Assembly: GCA_002363575.1 (NCBI GenBank)
Contig: DEWI01000035.1
Coordinates: 5,423 to 17,834, forward strand
Origin: Verrucomicrobia bacterium UBA3214
GTDB taxonomy: Bacteria; Verrucomicrobiota; Kiritimatiellia; RFP12; UBA1067
Length of the DNA stretch: 12,412 nt
Reading direction: 5' to 3'
Below, one piece after another: positions 5,923 through 12,412 of this stretch (position 1 is its first letter; each line of letters begins with the position of its first letter). Made by a program: the position numbers and the translations under genes. The notes under the pieces were generated by a model. The model saw nothing but the letters and a program-made list of their open reading frames with translations, ran no database searches and had not been told where the DNA came from.

Positions 5923-7182
5923 ATGAGCAAGAAAGTGATGATCACCGGCATCGGCATGCTGACGGCCGTGGGCAATGGTACTGCGGCGAGCTGGCAGGCC
6001 GTGAAAGACGGCAAACCGGGCGTCGGGAAGATTACGAAGTTCGACGCATCGCGCTGCACGGCGCAAGTGGCCGCCGAGTTGCACGGCTTCGACGAGTACG
6101 CACTCTCCTCCGGGTTGATCGAGAAGAAGGCGATGCGCCACATGGCGCTCTTCTCGCAGTACGCCGTCGTGGCAGCCAACGAGGCCTGGAAAGACGCAGG
6201 CTTCGGCGAAGATTGCAAGCCGGACATGGACCGCGTCGGCACGATGTTCGGCTGCGGCATCGGCGGCCTCGAAGTCACGGGCGAATCCTTCAAGACCCTC
6301 TTCGACCGCGGACCAGACCGCATCTCCCCCTTCGCGATCCCCGAGCTTATCGCGAACGAGGCGGCAGGCAATGTGGCCATCGCGATCGGCGCGAAGGGCC
6401 CTGCGCAGGTCGTCGTCACCGCGTGCGCGTCTTCCACGGACGCGCTGGGTTTCGCGCTCGACATGATCCGCGCCGGGCGCGCCGACGTCATGATCGCCGG
6501 CGGCACCGAGGCCGTGATAATGGAATTCACCGTGGCGGGCTTCATGAAGGAGAAGGCGCTTTCCACCAAGTTCAACGACACCCCGGAGCGCGCGTGCAGG
6601 CCGTTCAACGTCGATCGCGACGGCTTCGTGATGGGCGAGGGCGCCGCCGTGCTCATCCTCGAAAGCGAGGAGCATGCGAAGGCGCGCGGCGCAAAGATCT
6701 ACGCCGAGCTGGCCGGCTACGGCGCGTCCTGCGACGCATACCACGTCACCGCGCCCGACCCTACGGGCGACGGCGCCGTCAAGGCGATCAATATCGCGCT
6801 CGCCGATGCCGGCGTCACCGACCTTTCGACGGTCGATTACATCAACGCCCACGGCACGTCGACGCCGCTCAACGACAAGATGGAGACCACCGCCTTCAAG
6901 CGCGTGTTCGGCGACGAGGGCGCGCGGAAGATCAATATTTCCTCCACCAAGCCTTGCCACGGCCACTGCCTCGGCGCCACGGGCGCGATAGAGGCGGCGA
7001 TCACCGCGCTCGCCGTGCGCGACGGTTTCGTCCCGCCGACGATCAACTACGAAAATCCAGATCCCGAGCTGGATCTGAACTACACGCCGAACAAGGGCGT
7101 CGCGCGCGATATTCGCGTCGCGCTCTCTTCGTCGCTCGGTTTCGGCGGACACAACGGCATTCTCGTCTTCAAGAAAGCGTAA
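5923..7182 (+). CDS. fabF: Beta-ketoacyl-ACP synthase II (FabF)
   Basis: Elongates acyl-ACP by condensation with malonyl-ACP. The 419 residues match the family size. The thiolase fold carries a Cys-His-His triad: Cys168 in VTACASSTDAL, His310 in NAHGTSTPLND, and His348 in KPCHGHCLGA. Other marks are VGTMFGCGIGG, RACRPFNVDRDGFVMGEGAAVL, and the C-terminal SSSLGFGGHNG gating loop. The segment before the second catalytic His is KPCHGH, where the common form is KSMTGH; the catalytic His is kept. The start at 5923 follows AAAGGAAAA with seven bases spacing, 46 bases after the fabH stop. Its place between fabH and fabZ supports a role in the primary fatty acid cycle rather than polyketide synthesis. 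Confidence 0.96.
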   Translation: MSKKVMITGIGMLTAVGNGTAASWQAVKDGKPGVGKITKFDASRCTAQVAAELHGFDEYALSSGLIEKKAMRHMALFSQYAVVAANEAWKDAGFGEDCKPDMDRVGTMFGCGIGGLEVTGESFKTLFDRGPDRISPFAIPELIANEAAGNVAIAIGAKGPAQVVVTACASSTDALGFALDMIRAGRADVMIAGGTEAVIMEFTVAGFMKEKALSTKFNDTPERACRPFNVDRDGFVMGEGAAVLILESEEHAKARGAKIYAELAGYGASCDAYHVTAPDPTGDGAVKAINIALADAGVTDLSTVDYINAHGTSTPLNDKMETTAFKRVFGDEGARKINISSTKPCHGHCLGATGAIEAAITALAVRDGFVPPTINYENPDPELDLNYTPNKGVARDIRVALSSSLGFGGHNGILVFKKA

Positions 7183-7192
7183 GGGGGAGGAC

Positions 7193-7648
7193 ATGGAATT
7201 TCCGGAGTTTGCTACGCTCTACAACCGCCCGGGCATCGAGCTTCTGCCGCATCGCCCGCCGTTCCTTTTCGTCGATAAGCTCGTCTCGGCCGACGAGAAC
7301 GGCGCGCTCGGCGAATATACCTACACCCTGGAGAAGAACGACTTCTTCAAGGGGCATTTCCCGGACTACCCGATCGTCCCAGGCGTCGTGCTTATCGAAT
7401 CCATGGCGCAGGTGGCCGGCGCCGCCATCGTCGCGCGCGGCATACTCGGCGAAGGCACCGCGTCGTTCATTCTCGCGGCCGTCGAGAATGCGCGCTTCCG
7501 CCGCCCCGTCCGCCCCGGCGACAAGCTCGTGACGGTCGTGAAGAACGTCCGCATACGCCGTCCGCTCGCCACGATCGAGCTTAAGGGCTACGTGGAAGGC
7601 GAGCTTGCCTGCGAATGCACCGCGAAGTGCATGATGGGCGAGAAATAG
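7193..7648 (+). CDS. fabZ: 3-hydroxyacyl-ACP dehydratase (FabZ)
   Basis: Dehydrates 3-hydroxyacyl-ACP to trans-2-enoyl-ACP in fatty acid elongation. The 151-residue protein is a single hot-dog fold of normal FabZ length. The N-terminal LLPHRPPFLFVDK is diagnostic, and the active site is intact: His55 in FFKGHFPDYPIVPGV and Glu69 in LIESMAQVAG. The helix and strands FILAAVENARFRRPVRPGDK also follow the family pattern. The ATG lies only 10 bases after the fabF stop, inside a GGGGGAGGAC stretch that forms a close Shine-Dalgarno site, so the two genes are cotranscribed. An HTD2/FabA type is unlikely because of the LPHRPPFL motif. Confidence 0.96.
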   Translation: MEFPEFATLYNRPGIELLPHRPPFLFVDKLVSADENGALGEYTYTLEKNDFFKGHFPDYPIVPGVVLIESMAQVAGAAIVARGILGEGTASFILAAVENARFRRPVRPGDKLVTVVKNVRIRRPLATIELKGYVEGELACECTAKCMMGEK

Positions 7649-7655
7649 CGGATGG

Positions 7656-7690
7656 CGCGGGCGCGCGGAACCGGTTCCTCCGGGCCCGCG
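7656..7690 (+). terminator. Stable hairpin between fabZ and galM (no U tract)
   Basis: CGCGGGC (7656-7662) can pair with GCCCGCG (7684-7690). Between them lies the 12-bp palindrome GGAACCGGTTCC (7667-7678), nearly on the same centre. The spacer from 7649 to 7743 is otherwise free of genes. No T run follows the hairpin, so it is not a standard intrinsic terminator. It may end or protect the fab mRNA, or partly insulate galM. Confidence 0.4.
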
Positions 7691-7743
7691 ATCCCGCGAT
7701 ACGGCAGACAACACAAAGCAACCCCAAAAATCCAACAATCACC

Positions 7744-8823
7744 ATGAGCGCTCCATCTTACGAAGTTTCCGATTTCGGCGTCACGAAATACGGCGAAAAG
7801 TGCCAGAAGTTCACGTTGCGCGGCGCAGGCGGCGTCGTTCTCGAAGTCAGCGATTACGGCGGCAAGGTCGTCCGGCTCTTTACGCCCGGACGCGACGGCA
7901 CGCTGAAGGATGTCGTGGTCGGCGGCGACGATCCGTCGTTCTGGGATTCCGGCGACCCCTACTGGGGGTGTATAATCGGGCGCGTCGCCAACCGCATCGC
8001 CGGCGGCAGATTCACGCTCGGCGGCAAGGATTACGAGATCGCGCAGAACAACTTCCCGTCCGGGATCGGCTGCTCGCTGCATGGCGGCAAGCGCGGCTGG
8101 GACGCCTACGTGTGGAGCGCGAAGCCGTTCGTGAACGGCGACGATGTCGGCGTGGAATTCTCGCGCGTCTCCCCCGACGGCGAGGAGAACTACCCCGGCA
8201 CGATGATCGCGAAGGTGACTTACACCTTGACGAAGGACAACGTCTGGCGCGTCGATTACGAAGCGCAGTGCGACGAGGACACCCCCGTGAACCTCACGCA
8301 GCACGTCTATTTCAATTTCAAGGGCGAATCCGGCGGCACTATCGAAGACCATATCATGAAGATCGCCGCGTCGCGCGTCACGCCCACCGATGCCGGGCAG
8401 ATCCCCACGGGCGAATTCGCGCCCGTTGACGGCACGCCGTTCGATTTCCGCAATGGCATGAGAATCGGCGAGAGGATCAACGAGCCTGACCCGCAGCTCG
8501 AAATCGGCAAGGGCTACGACCACAACTGGGTCCTCGACAAGCCCGAAGGCGTCCTCGGCTACGCCGCCACCGTCTCATGCCCGCTCAACGGCCGCAAAGT
8601 CGAAGTTTGGACGACCGAGCCTTGCTTGCAGGTCTATACCGCGAACTGGGCGTCCTACGACCAGAAGGCCAAAGGCGGCGAACACCTCTCCTTCCGCTGC
8701 GGCGTCGCTCTCGAGACGCAGCACGCGCCGGATTCCGTGAACAAGCCGCAATTCCCCTCCATTATTCTCAAGAAGGGCGATATTTTCCGCTCTACCACCG
8801 AATTCCGCTTCTCCGCAGAATAA
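7744..8823 (+). CDS. galM: Aldose 1-epimerase (galactose mutarotase)
   Basis: Interconverts alpha and beta anomers of galactose, glucose and related sugars. The 359-residue protein has the GalM beta-sandwich signatures in order: YWGCIIGRVANRIAGGRFTL, LHGGKRGWD with His113, NLTQHVYFNFKG with His187 (the proton donor position in the family), GYDHNWVL, and GVALETQHAPDS with Glu324 (the general base position). No signal peptide is seen, so it is probably cytoplasmic. The frame is open back to 7615 inside fabZ. I take the ATG at 7744 because the protein from there has the usual length and the earlier codons overlap fabZ. No Shine-Dalgarno site is visible; the leader (about 7705-7743) is C- and A-rich and unstructured. 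No other sugar gene is nearby, so its pathway partner (Leloir or another) cannot be told from the context. Confidence 0.95.
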   Translation: MSAPSYEVSDFGVTKYGEKCQKFTLRGAGGVVLEVSDYGGKVVRLFTPGRDGTLKDVVVGGDDPSFWDSGDPYWGCIIGRVANRIAGGRFTLGGKDYEIAQNNFPSGIGCSLHGGKRGWDAYVWSAKPFVNGDDVGVEFSRVSPDGEENYPGTMIAKVTYTLTKDNVWRVDYEAQCDEDTPVNLTQHVYFNFKGESGGTIEDHIMKIAASRVTPTDAGQIPTGEFAPVDGTPFDFRNGMRIGERINEPDPQLEIGKGYDHNWVLDKPEGVLGYAATVSCPLNGRKVEVWTTEPCLQVYTANWASYDQKAKGGEHLSFRCGVALETQHAPDSVNKPQFPSIILKKGDIFRSTTEFRFSAE

Positions 8824-8840
8824 GCCGGCTTGGAAGCCAT

Positions 8841-8886
8841 CGGGGGCGGGGTGCGCATGGCGCGCTCCGCCCCCGCCTTCTTTTTA
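8841..8886 (+). terminator. Intrinsic terminator after galM
   Basis: GGGGGCGG (8842-8849) pairs with CCGCCCCC (8867-8874), extended by a closing C-G pair and an inner GCGC/GCGC, and is followed by the T-rich CTTCTTTTTA. It begins 17 bases after the galM stop. Confidence 0.85.
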
Positions 8887-8904
8887 TCCCCTTCGTCCCA
8901 CTTT

Positions 8905-8928
8905 CGCCCCCTCCGGGGCGCATTTTTG
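8905..8928 (+). terminator. Second intrinsic terminator, in tandem
   Basis: CGCCCC (8905-8910), a four-base loop, GGGGCG (8915-8920), then CATTTTTG. It is smaller than the first hairpin but has a clean stem and T run, and works for plus-strand transcription. Confidence 0.7.
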
Positions 8929-8982
8929 CCCGCTTATCGAGCGGTCATGCGAGTCCGCTCGTACCGGATCGCCCCCTCTCCC

Positions 8983-9141
8983 GGTCGCCTGTCGAAGCGA
9001 CCCCGGTCGCCTGCCGAAGCGACTCCGGTCGCCTGCCGAAGCGACTCCAGTCGCCTGCCGAAGCGACTCCAGTCGCCTGCTGAAGCGACTCCAGTCGCCT
9101 GCCGAAGCGACTCCGGTCGCCTGCCGAGGCGACTCCAGTCG
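8983..9141. repeat. Seven-copy 22-bp tandem repeat, each copy with a dyad
   Basis: Seven head-to-tail copies of a 22-base unit run from 8983 to 9136, and a five-base start of an eighth follows. The unit is RGTCGCCTGCCGAAGCGACT plus two C. Within each copy AGTCGC and GCGACT can form a 6-bp stem (5 bp plus a wobble in the G copies) with an 8-base loop. Across a unit boundary GCGACT-CC-AGTCGC gives a second dyad. Copies 1, 2, 3 and 7 begin with G and copies 4-6 with A. Copy 1 has GTCGAA and ends in four C, copy 5 has CTGAAG, copy 7 has CCGAGG. There are no spacers. Because 22 is not a multiple of three and the unit lacks stops in several frames, long frames through it are artefacts. Confidence 0.95.
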
Positions 9142-9193
9142 TGAAAGGGGGCGACCGCAGGCACTCGATAGACCGAGCGCAGGCGGGGGGAGT

Positions 9194-9715
9194 TTACTTC
9201 GAGGAGATGCGGCGGACGGACGCAGCGAGCGCCTTGTCCGCGCTTATGACGCGGATGTTCAGGGCAAGGCCGCGCCAGCGCGCCATGCGCACGAAATCGC
9301 AAATCATTCTGTCGGCGCGCTGTTTGCCCGTCCCGCCCGTCCAGGAGACGCGGAGGCGGCCTTTCTGCCAGCCGCCTTCATCGCGTCCGTCCCAGACGAT
9401 CCAGATGAAATCCTGCTTGTGTATGGCGAGGTAGCGGCGCGCGAGCGCCAGGATGCGTTGCGGAGAGCGCGGTGTGCGGCGCGGCCTGCGGCCTTCGCCA
9501 AGCACGACATTCCAGCCATCGACGATAAAGAAGCGGCCGCGCGGCGCAAGCAATGCACAATCGAGCGCGGCCATTAGCGCGAGAGAAAAATGCGCCTGCA
9601 CGGTTTCGATTTCGCCGCGCAGGTGCAGGTTTTCCGCGCGCAGGCGCGCCACCTCCGCCTTCAAGCCGGAGATGCGCGCGAGGCGCGATGCGATTATGCT
9701 CGTCTGGACATCCAC
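9194..9715 (-). CDS. NYN-domain (YacP-like) putative ribonuclease with N-terminal coiled coil
   Basis: The 173-residue protein has a PIN-like NYN domain from about residue 60 to the end: FFIVDGWNVV with the first metal-binding Asp, FIWIVWDGRD, SWTGGTGKQRADRMICDFVR with the conserved TGG-(x)-ADRMI pattern, and IRVISADKALAASVRRISS. These are the marks of YacP/Rae1-type proteins, which in Bacillus subtilis cleave mRNA on the ribosome; cutting RNA here is inferred from the acidic residues. Residues 16-42 (LKAEVARLRAENLHLRGEIE) read as a leucine-heptad coiled coil, which is not part of the core family and suggests dimerisation or a partner protein. Start: GTG at 9715, 25 bases after the flavodiiron stop, with GGA about seven bases before it. 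The next in-frame Met (residue 48) would remove the coiled coil. It is the last gene of the valS unit. Confidence 0.8.
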   Translation of the reverse strand: MDVQTSIIASRLARISGLKAEVARLRAENLHLRGEIETVQAHFSLALMAALDCALLAPRGRFFIVDGWNVVLGEGRRPRRTPRSPQRILALARRYLAIHKQDFIWIVWDGRDEGGWQKGRLRVSWTGGTGKQRADRMICDFVRMARWRGLALNIRVISADKALAASVRRISSK

Positions 9716-9740
9716 GAAGGAATCCGGGATGAGCCGCCGG

Positions 9741-10919
9741 TCAACCGGCTTTGACGCCGGCGAGTTCGTCTGCGAGGGCGGCGAGCTGCTTTTCGCTCGC
9801 TTCGTCCAGCGCGCCCTTGATGGTCACCGTCGTATTGCAGAATTCGATGTTTTTCGATTTCTCGAACATCGCCTTCATGACGCGCGCGGCCGCGGGCGCC
9901 CATGAACCGTTCTCGATGAATGCGACGCGGCGGTTCTGGTAGTTGCGCTCGACGAGATGGTAGATGAAATGGCGCATCCACGGGAAGATGTCCATGTTGT
10001 ACGTCGTCGTCGCCAGCACCGTGGTGCCGTAGCGGAAGGCGTCTTCGACGGCTTCCGGCTGGTCGTCGCGCGCGAGATCTGCCATGGCGACCTTCGGGCA
10101 GCCGCGCGCCAGAAGCATTTCGCGAAGCTTGAGCGCCGCTTCTTTCGTGTGGCCATAGACGGAAGTGTAGGCGATGAGCAGCCCGGGGGATTCCACGGAA
10201 TAGCTCGACCACGTATCGTACTGCTTGACGGCGTGCGCGATCTCTTCCTGCGTGGCCAGCACCGGGCCGTGGAGGGGGCAGATTTTCTCGATCGGCAGCG
10301 TCGCGGCCTTCTTGAGAAGCGCCTGCACCTGCGGGCCGTACTTCCCGACGATGCCGATGTAGTATCTGCGCGCTTCGCAGTCCCAGCCTTCGGGGTCTTC
10401 GCGATCGAGCGCGCCGAATTTGCCGAAGCCGTCCGCCGAGAACAGCACCTTGTCCGTCGTGTCGAACGTGACCATGACTTCCGGCCAGTGCACCATCGGA
10501 GCGGCGACGAACGCGAAGACGTGGCGGCCGGTCGAAAGCGTGTCGCCTTCCTTGATAACGATGCGGCGCTCCGCGTAGTCGGTGCCGAAGTAGTTCTTCA
10601 TCATCGCGAACGCCTGCGCGGACGCGACGATCTTCGCATCCGGGAATTCCTGCGCGAAGCGCGCGATGTTGGCGGAGTGGTCCGGCTCCATGTGCTGAAC
10701 GACGAGGAAATCGACGGCGGCGCCTGCGGTCTCCTTGCGGATGTTGCCGAGCCACTCGTCGCCGAAGCGCCGGTCCACGGTGTCGAAGACGAGGATTTTT
10801 TCGTCCTTGACGAGGTATGAATTGTAGGCCATGCCGAGCGGCACGACATACTGGCCTTCGAAGAGGTCGATGTCGTGGTCGTTCACGCCGATGTACTTGA
10901 TGTCGCTGGTGATGTTCAT
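9741..10919 (-). CDS. fprA: Flavodiiron protein (FprA family, class A), O2 and/or NO reductase
   Basis: Reduces O2 to water or NO to N2O at a non-haem diiron site, with electrons passed through FMN, as a defence in anaerobes. The 392 residues have the class A layout. A metallo-beta-lactamase-like domain (1 to about 240) carries all diiron ligands: His76, Glu78, Asp80 and His81 in QHMEPDHSAN, His144 in MVHWPEVM, Asp163 in SADGFGKFG, and His217 in CPLHGPV. A flavodoxin domain follows (about 246-390) with the FMN phosphate loop TSVYGHT (252-258) and ATTTYNMDIFPWM. No C-terminal rubredoxin or reductase domain is fused, so a separate rubredoxin or other donor is needed. It begins 45 bases after the valS stop, with AGGA upstream at somewhat long spacing. 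Whether O2 or NO is preferred cannot be read from the sequence. Confidence 0.96.
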   Translation of the reverse strand: MNITSDIKYIGVNDHDIDLFEGQYVVPLGMAYNSYLVKDEKILVFDTVDRRFGDEWLGNIRKETAGAAVDFLVVQHMEPDHSANIARFAQEFPDAKIVASAQAFAMMKNYFGTDYAERRIVIKEGDTLSTGRHVFAFVAAPMVHWPEVMVTFDTTDKVLFSADGFGKFGALDREDPEGWDCEARRYYIGIVGKYGPQVQALLKKAATLPIEKICPLHGPVLATQEEIAHAVKQYDTWSSYSVESPGLLIAYTSVYGHTKEAALKLREMLLARGCPKVAMADLARDDQPEAVEDAFRYGTTVLATTTYNMDIFPWMRHFIYHLVERNYQNRRVAFIENGSWAPAAARVMKAMFEKSKNIEFCNTTVTIKGALDEASEKQLAALADELAGVKAG

Positions 10920-10964
10920 TGTTCTTGTAGTCCTGTTGCGGGAAATTGCGCCTTCGCGGCCGCG

Positions 10965-12412
10965 TCATGCGAAGAGCTTTGCGAGTTTGGCGAGCTGCGC
11001 CAGGCGCTCGCGGTTCTCCGCGAGCTTGCGCCGCGCCTCCGCCACGACCGCTTCGGGCGCGTGCGCAACGAAATTTTCGTTCGCGAGTTTCGCTTCGGCG
11101 CTTTTGACGAAGCCTTGCAGTTTCGCGGTCTCCGCGGCGATGCGAGCTGCTTCCGCCGCTTTGTCCACAAGCCCTTCGAGCGAGAGATAGACCGTGCCGA
11201 GCGCCGTCTGGCGCGACGGCATCGCGAGGTCGGCATCGGCCGGCGCGAACGCCACGGACTCCGCGCGCATCGCGCGCTTCAGGCTCTCCGCTTCCGCGGC
11301 GATGCGCGCGTCGCCGGTTGCGATCGTCGCCGACACCCACGCGGACGGCGCGATCTTGTACTCTGCGCGCAGCGCGCGCAGCGCGGTGATCGCTTCGCGC
11401 TTGGCGTTCACGAAGTCGTATGTCTCCTGCGTCAGCCCCCACGCGGCCTTCTCCGCCGCGCTGTAGCCTTCCGGGAACTTGCAGAGCATGATCGTCTCGC
11501 CGTCCTTCAGGAAGCCGAGCTGGTGCGCCGTCTCCTCCGTGACGAAGGGCATGTACGGATGCAGCAGCCGCAGCGCCTTCCAGAAGACGTCGCGGAGGAT
11601 GGCGACGGCGCGCGCCTTGTCCGGCGCGTCCTTGACGTATTCTACGTACCAGTCGCAAATCTGCGTCCAGAAGAAATCATAGACCGCGAGCGCGCCATCC
11701 TGGATGCGATACTGCTTGAGGAGGGCGTCAACCTTGGCGCAGGCCATGTCCGTCGCCCAGAGGATGTGCTTCTCGTCCGCCGAAAGTCCCGTCGCGGAGG
11801 CGTCGAGGGGCTGGGCGGCGCCGCCGACGGCTTCCTCCTGCATTTGCAGGAAGCGCGCGGCGTTCCAGATCTTCGTGCAGAAGTTGCGCCCGATCTCGAA
11901 TTTCTCCTTGTTTACTTTCGTGTCGCATTCGAGCGACGTGATGAGCGCGATGGAGAAGCGCAGCGCGTCCGCCGAATACTGGTCGATCAGCTCCAGCGGA
12001 TCGAGCGAGTTGCCTTTCGACTTCGACATTTTGGAGCCGTCGGCGGCGCGGACGATGCCGTGGATGACGATGTTCTTGAACGGCGGCTTCTTCATGAAGT
12101 GTATTCCCGCCATCATCATGCGGGCCACCCAGAAGAAGATTATGTCCTGCGCCGTCACGAGGTCGGTGGTGGGGTAGTAGTACTCAAGGTCTTTCGTCTT
12201 CTCCGGCCACCCCAGCGTCGAGAACGGCCACAGCCACGAAGAAAACCACGTGTCCAATACGTCCTCGTCCTGCTTCAAATCCTCCGCGCGCACGCCGGGA
12301 TCTATCGCCTTCGCCTTCTCGAGCGCTTCCTGCGGAGTTTCCGCCACGACGACATTTTCGCCGAAGTAGTAAGCGGGTATGCGGTGGCCCCACCAGAGCT
12401 GGCGCGAGATGC
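10965..12412 (-). CDS. valS: Valine--tRNA ligase, C-terminal part (5' end beyond the window)
   Basis: Attaches valine to tRNA-Val. About 481 residues are present; the frame is open to the right edge and enters as ISRQLWWGHRIPAYYFGE, a catalytic-domain motif of ValRS. Then come DVLDTWFSSWLWPFSTLGWP, the adenylation motif GSKMSKSKGNSLDP (KMSKS encoded at 12018-12032) and DALRF. The anticodon-binding helical domain follows (NFCTKIWNAARFLQM, WYVEYVKDAPDKA, LLHPYMPFVTEE). The end is the ValRS-specific C-terminal coiled coil (LSLEGLVDKAAEAARIAAE to RERLAQLAKLAKLFA), which separates it from IleRS and LeuRS. A GTG at 12347 is only an internal Val codon and not the start. The gene leads, with short gaps, into the flavodiiron and NYN genes, so all three may share one transcript. 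Confidence 0.97.
   Translation of the reverse strand, partial: ISRQLWWGHRIPAYYFGENVVVAETPQEALEKAKAIDPGVRAEDLKQDEDVLDTWFSSWLWPFSTLGWPEKTKDLEYYYPTTDLVTAQDIIFFWVARMMMAGIHFMKKPPFKNIVIHGIVRAADGSKMSKSKGNSLDPLELIDQYSADALRFSIALITSLECDTKVNKEKFEIGRNFCTKIWNAARFLQMQEEAVGGAAQPLDASATGLSADEKHILWATDMACAKVDALLKQYRIQDGALAVYDFFWTQICDWYVEYVKDAPDKARAVAILRDVFWKALRLLHPYMPFVTEETAHQLGFLKDGETIMLCKFPEGYSAAEKAAWGLTQETYDFVNAKREAITALRALRAEYKIAPSAWVSATIATGDARIAAEAESLKRAMRAESVAFAPADADLAMPSRQTALGTVYLSLEGLVDKAAEAARIAAETAKLQGFVKSAEAKLANENFVAHAPEAVVAEARRKLAENRERLAQLAKLAKLFA

Larger units (their letters stand above)
8824..9193. other. Convergent intergenic region between galM and the NYN gene
   Basis: This 370-base stretch has no credible gene. 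It holds two plus-strand terminators (8841-8886 and 8905-8928), a spacer of about 55 bases, seven 22-bp tandem repeats (8983-9136) and about 57 bases up to the stop of the minus-strand NYN gene. I see no terminator with a T run for the minus-strand unit; only a weak hairpin (about 9162-9179) and the repeat array lie beyond its stop. Confidence 0.7.

Noticed and set aside
7615..7743. Upstream start of the epimerase at 7615
   Set aside because: It overlaps fabZ, codes for a low-complexity extension through the hairpin, and the ATG at 7744 gives the usual family N-terminus and length.
8983..9141. CRISPR array
   Set aside because: Units are directly adjacent with no unique spacers, only 22 bases long, and no cas gene is nearby.
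9162..9179. Intrinsic terminator for the minus-strand valS-fprA-NYN unit
   Set aside because: The stem is about 6 bp with a wobble pair and no T run follows on the minus strand, so it does not meet the usual form.
8577..9302. Open frames running through the tandem repeats on both strands
   Set aside because: The 22-base period lets stop-free frames run on by chance. The peptides are simple repeats, overlap galM or the NYN gene, and cross two terminators.
12284..12412. Start of valS at the GTG at 12347
   Set aside because: The frame is open upstream to the window edge with ISRQLWWGHRIP, a conserved internal ValRS motif, so the GTG is an internal valine codon.

Overview
This is a GC-rich, gene-dense bacterial window with two opposing transcription units that share a divergent promoter near 4770-4830, plus part of a third unit entering from the right. 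An MCE lipid transporter, a lipoprotein and FabZ point to a diderm (outer-membrane) bacterium, and a flavodiiron protein points to an anaerobic or microaerophilic life. The style (GC-rich genes, isolated AT-rich TATAAT boxes, few strong Shine-Dalgarno sites, YacP-like NYN protein) would fit an uncultured gut member of the PVC group such as Kiritimatiellota. That placement is an inference from general impression and no marker here proves it.

Left unit, minus strand, read from 4762 down to 1: a small lipoprotein of the ABC-transporter auxiliary type, an MlaE-like permease, an MlaF-like ATPase, an MlaD-like MCE protein, then a DEAD-box RNA helicase of the RhlE type and an unrecognised gene cut by the window edge. 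The first four genes form one envelope phospholipid transport system, with short gaps and a GTGA stop/start overlap between ATPase and MCE protein. No mlaC-like or mlaB-like gene lies among them.

Right unit, plus strand, 4857 to 7648: fabH, fabF and fabZ, giving initiation, condensation and dehydration steps of type II fatty acid synthesis. A hairpin separates them from an aldose 1-epimerase gene (7744-8823), which is followed by two intrinsic terminators in tandem. Fatty acid synthesis and lipid transport therefore start back to back from one 60-bp control region. That region is mirror-symmetric: two identical 12-bp extended -10 elements sit at equal distances from a 16-bp perfect palindrome that also supplies both -35-like hexamers. 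This is the most notable feature of the window.

Third unit, minus strand, entering from the right edge: valS (5' end missing), a flavodiiron oxygen/NO reductase and a small NYN-domain putative RNase with an N-terminal coiled coil. It converges on the epimerase gene. The convergent intergenic region (8824-9193) holds the two terminators and a seven-copy, 22-bp tandem repeat in which every copy contains a dyad. I found no tRNA, rRNA, IS element, CRISPR array or obvious recent transfer. Most of the window is conserved housekeeping sequence.
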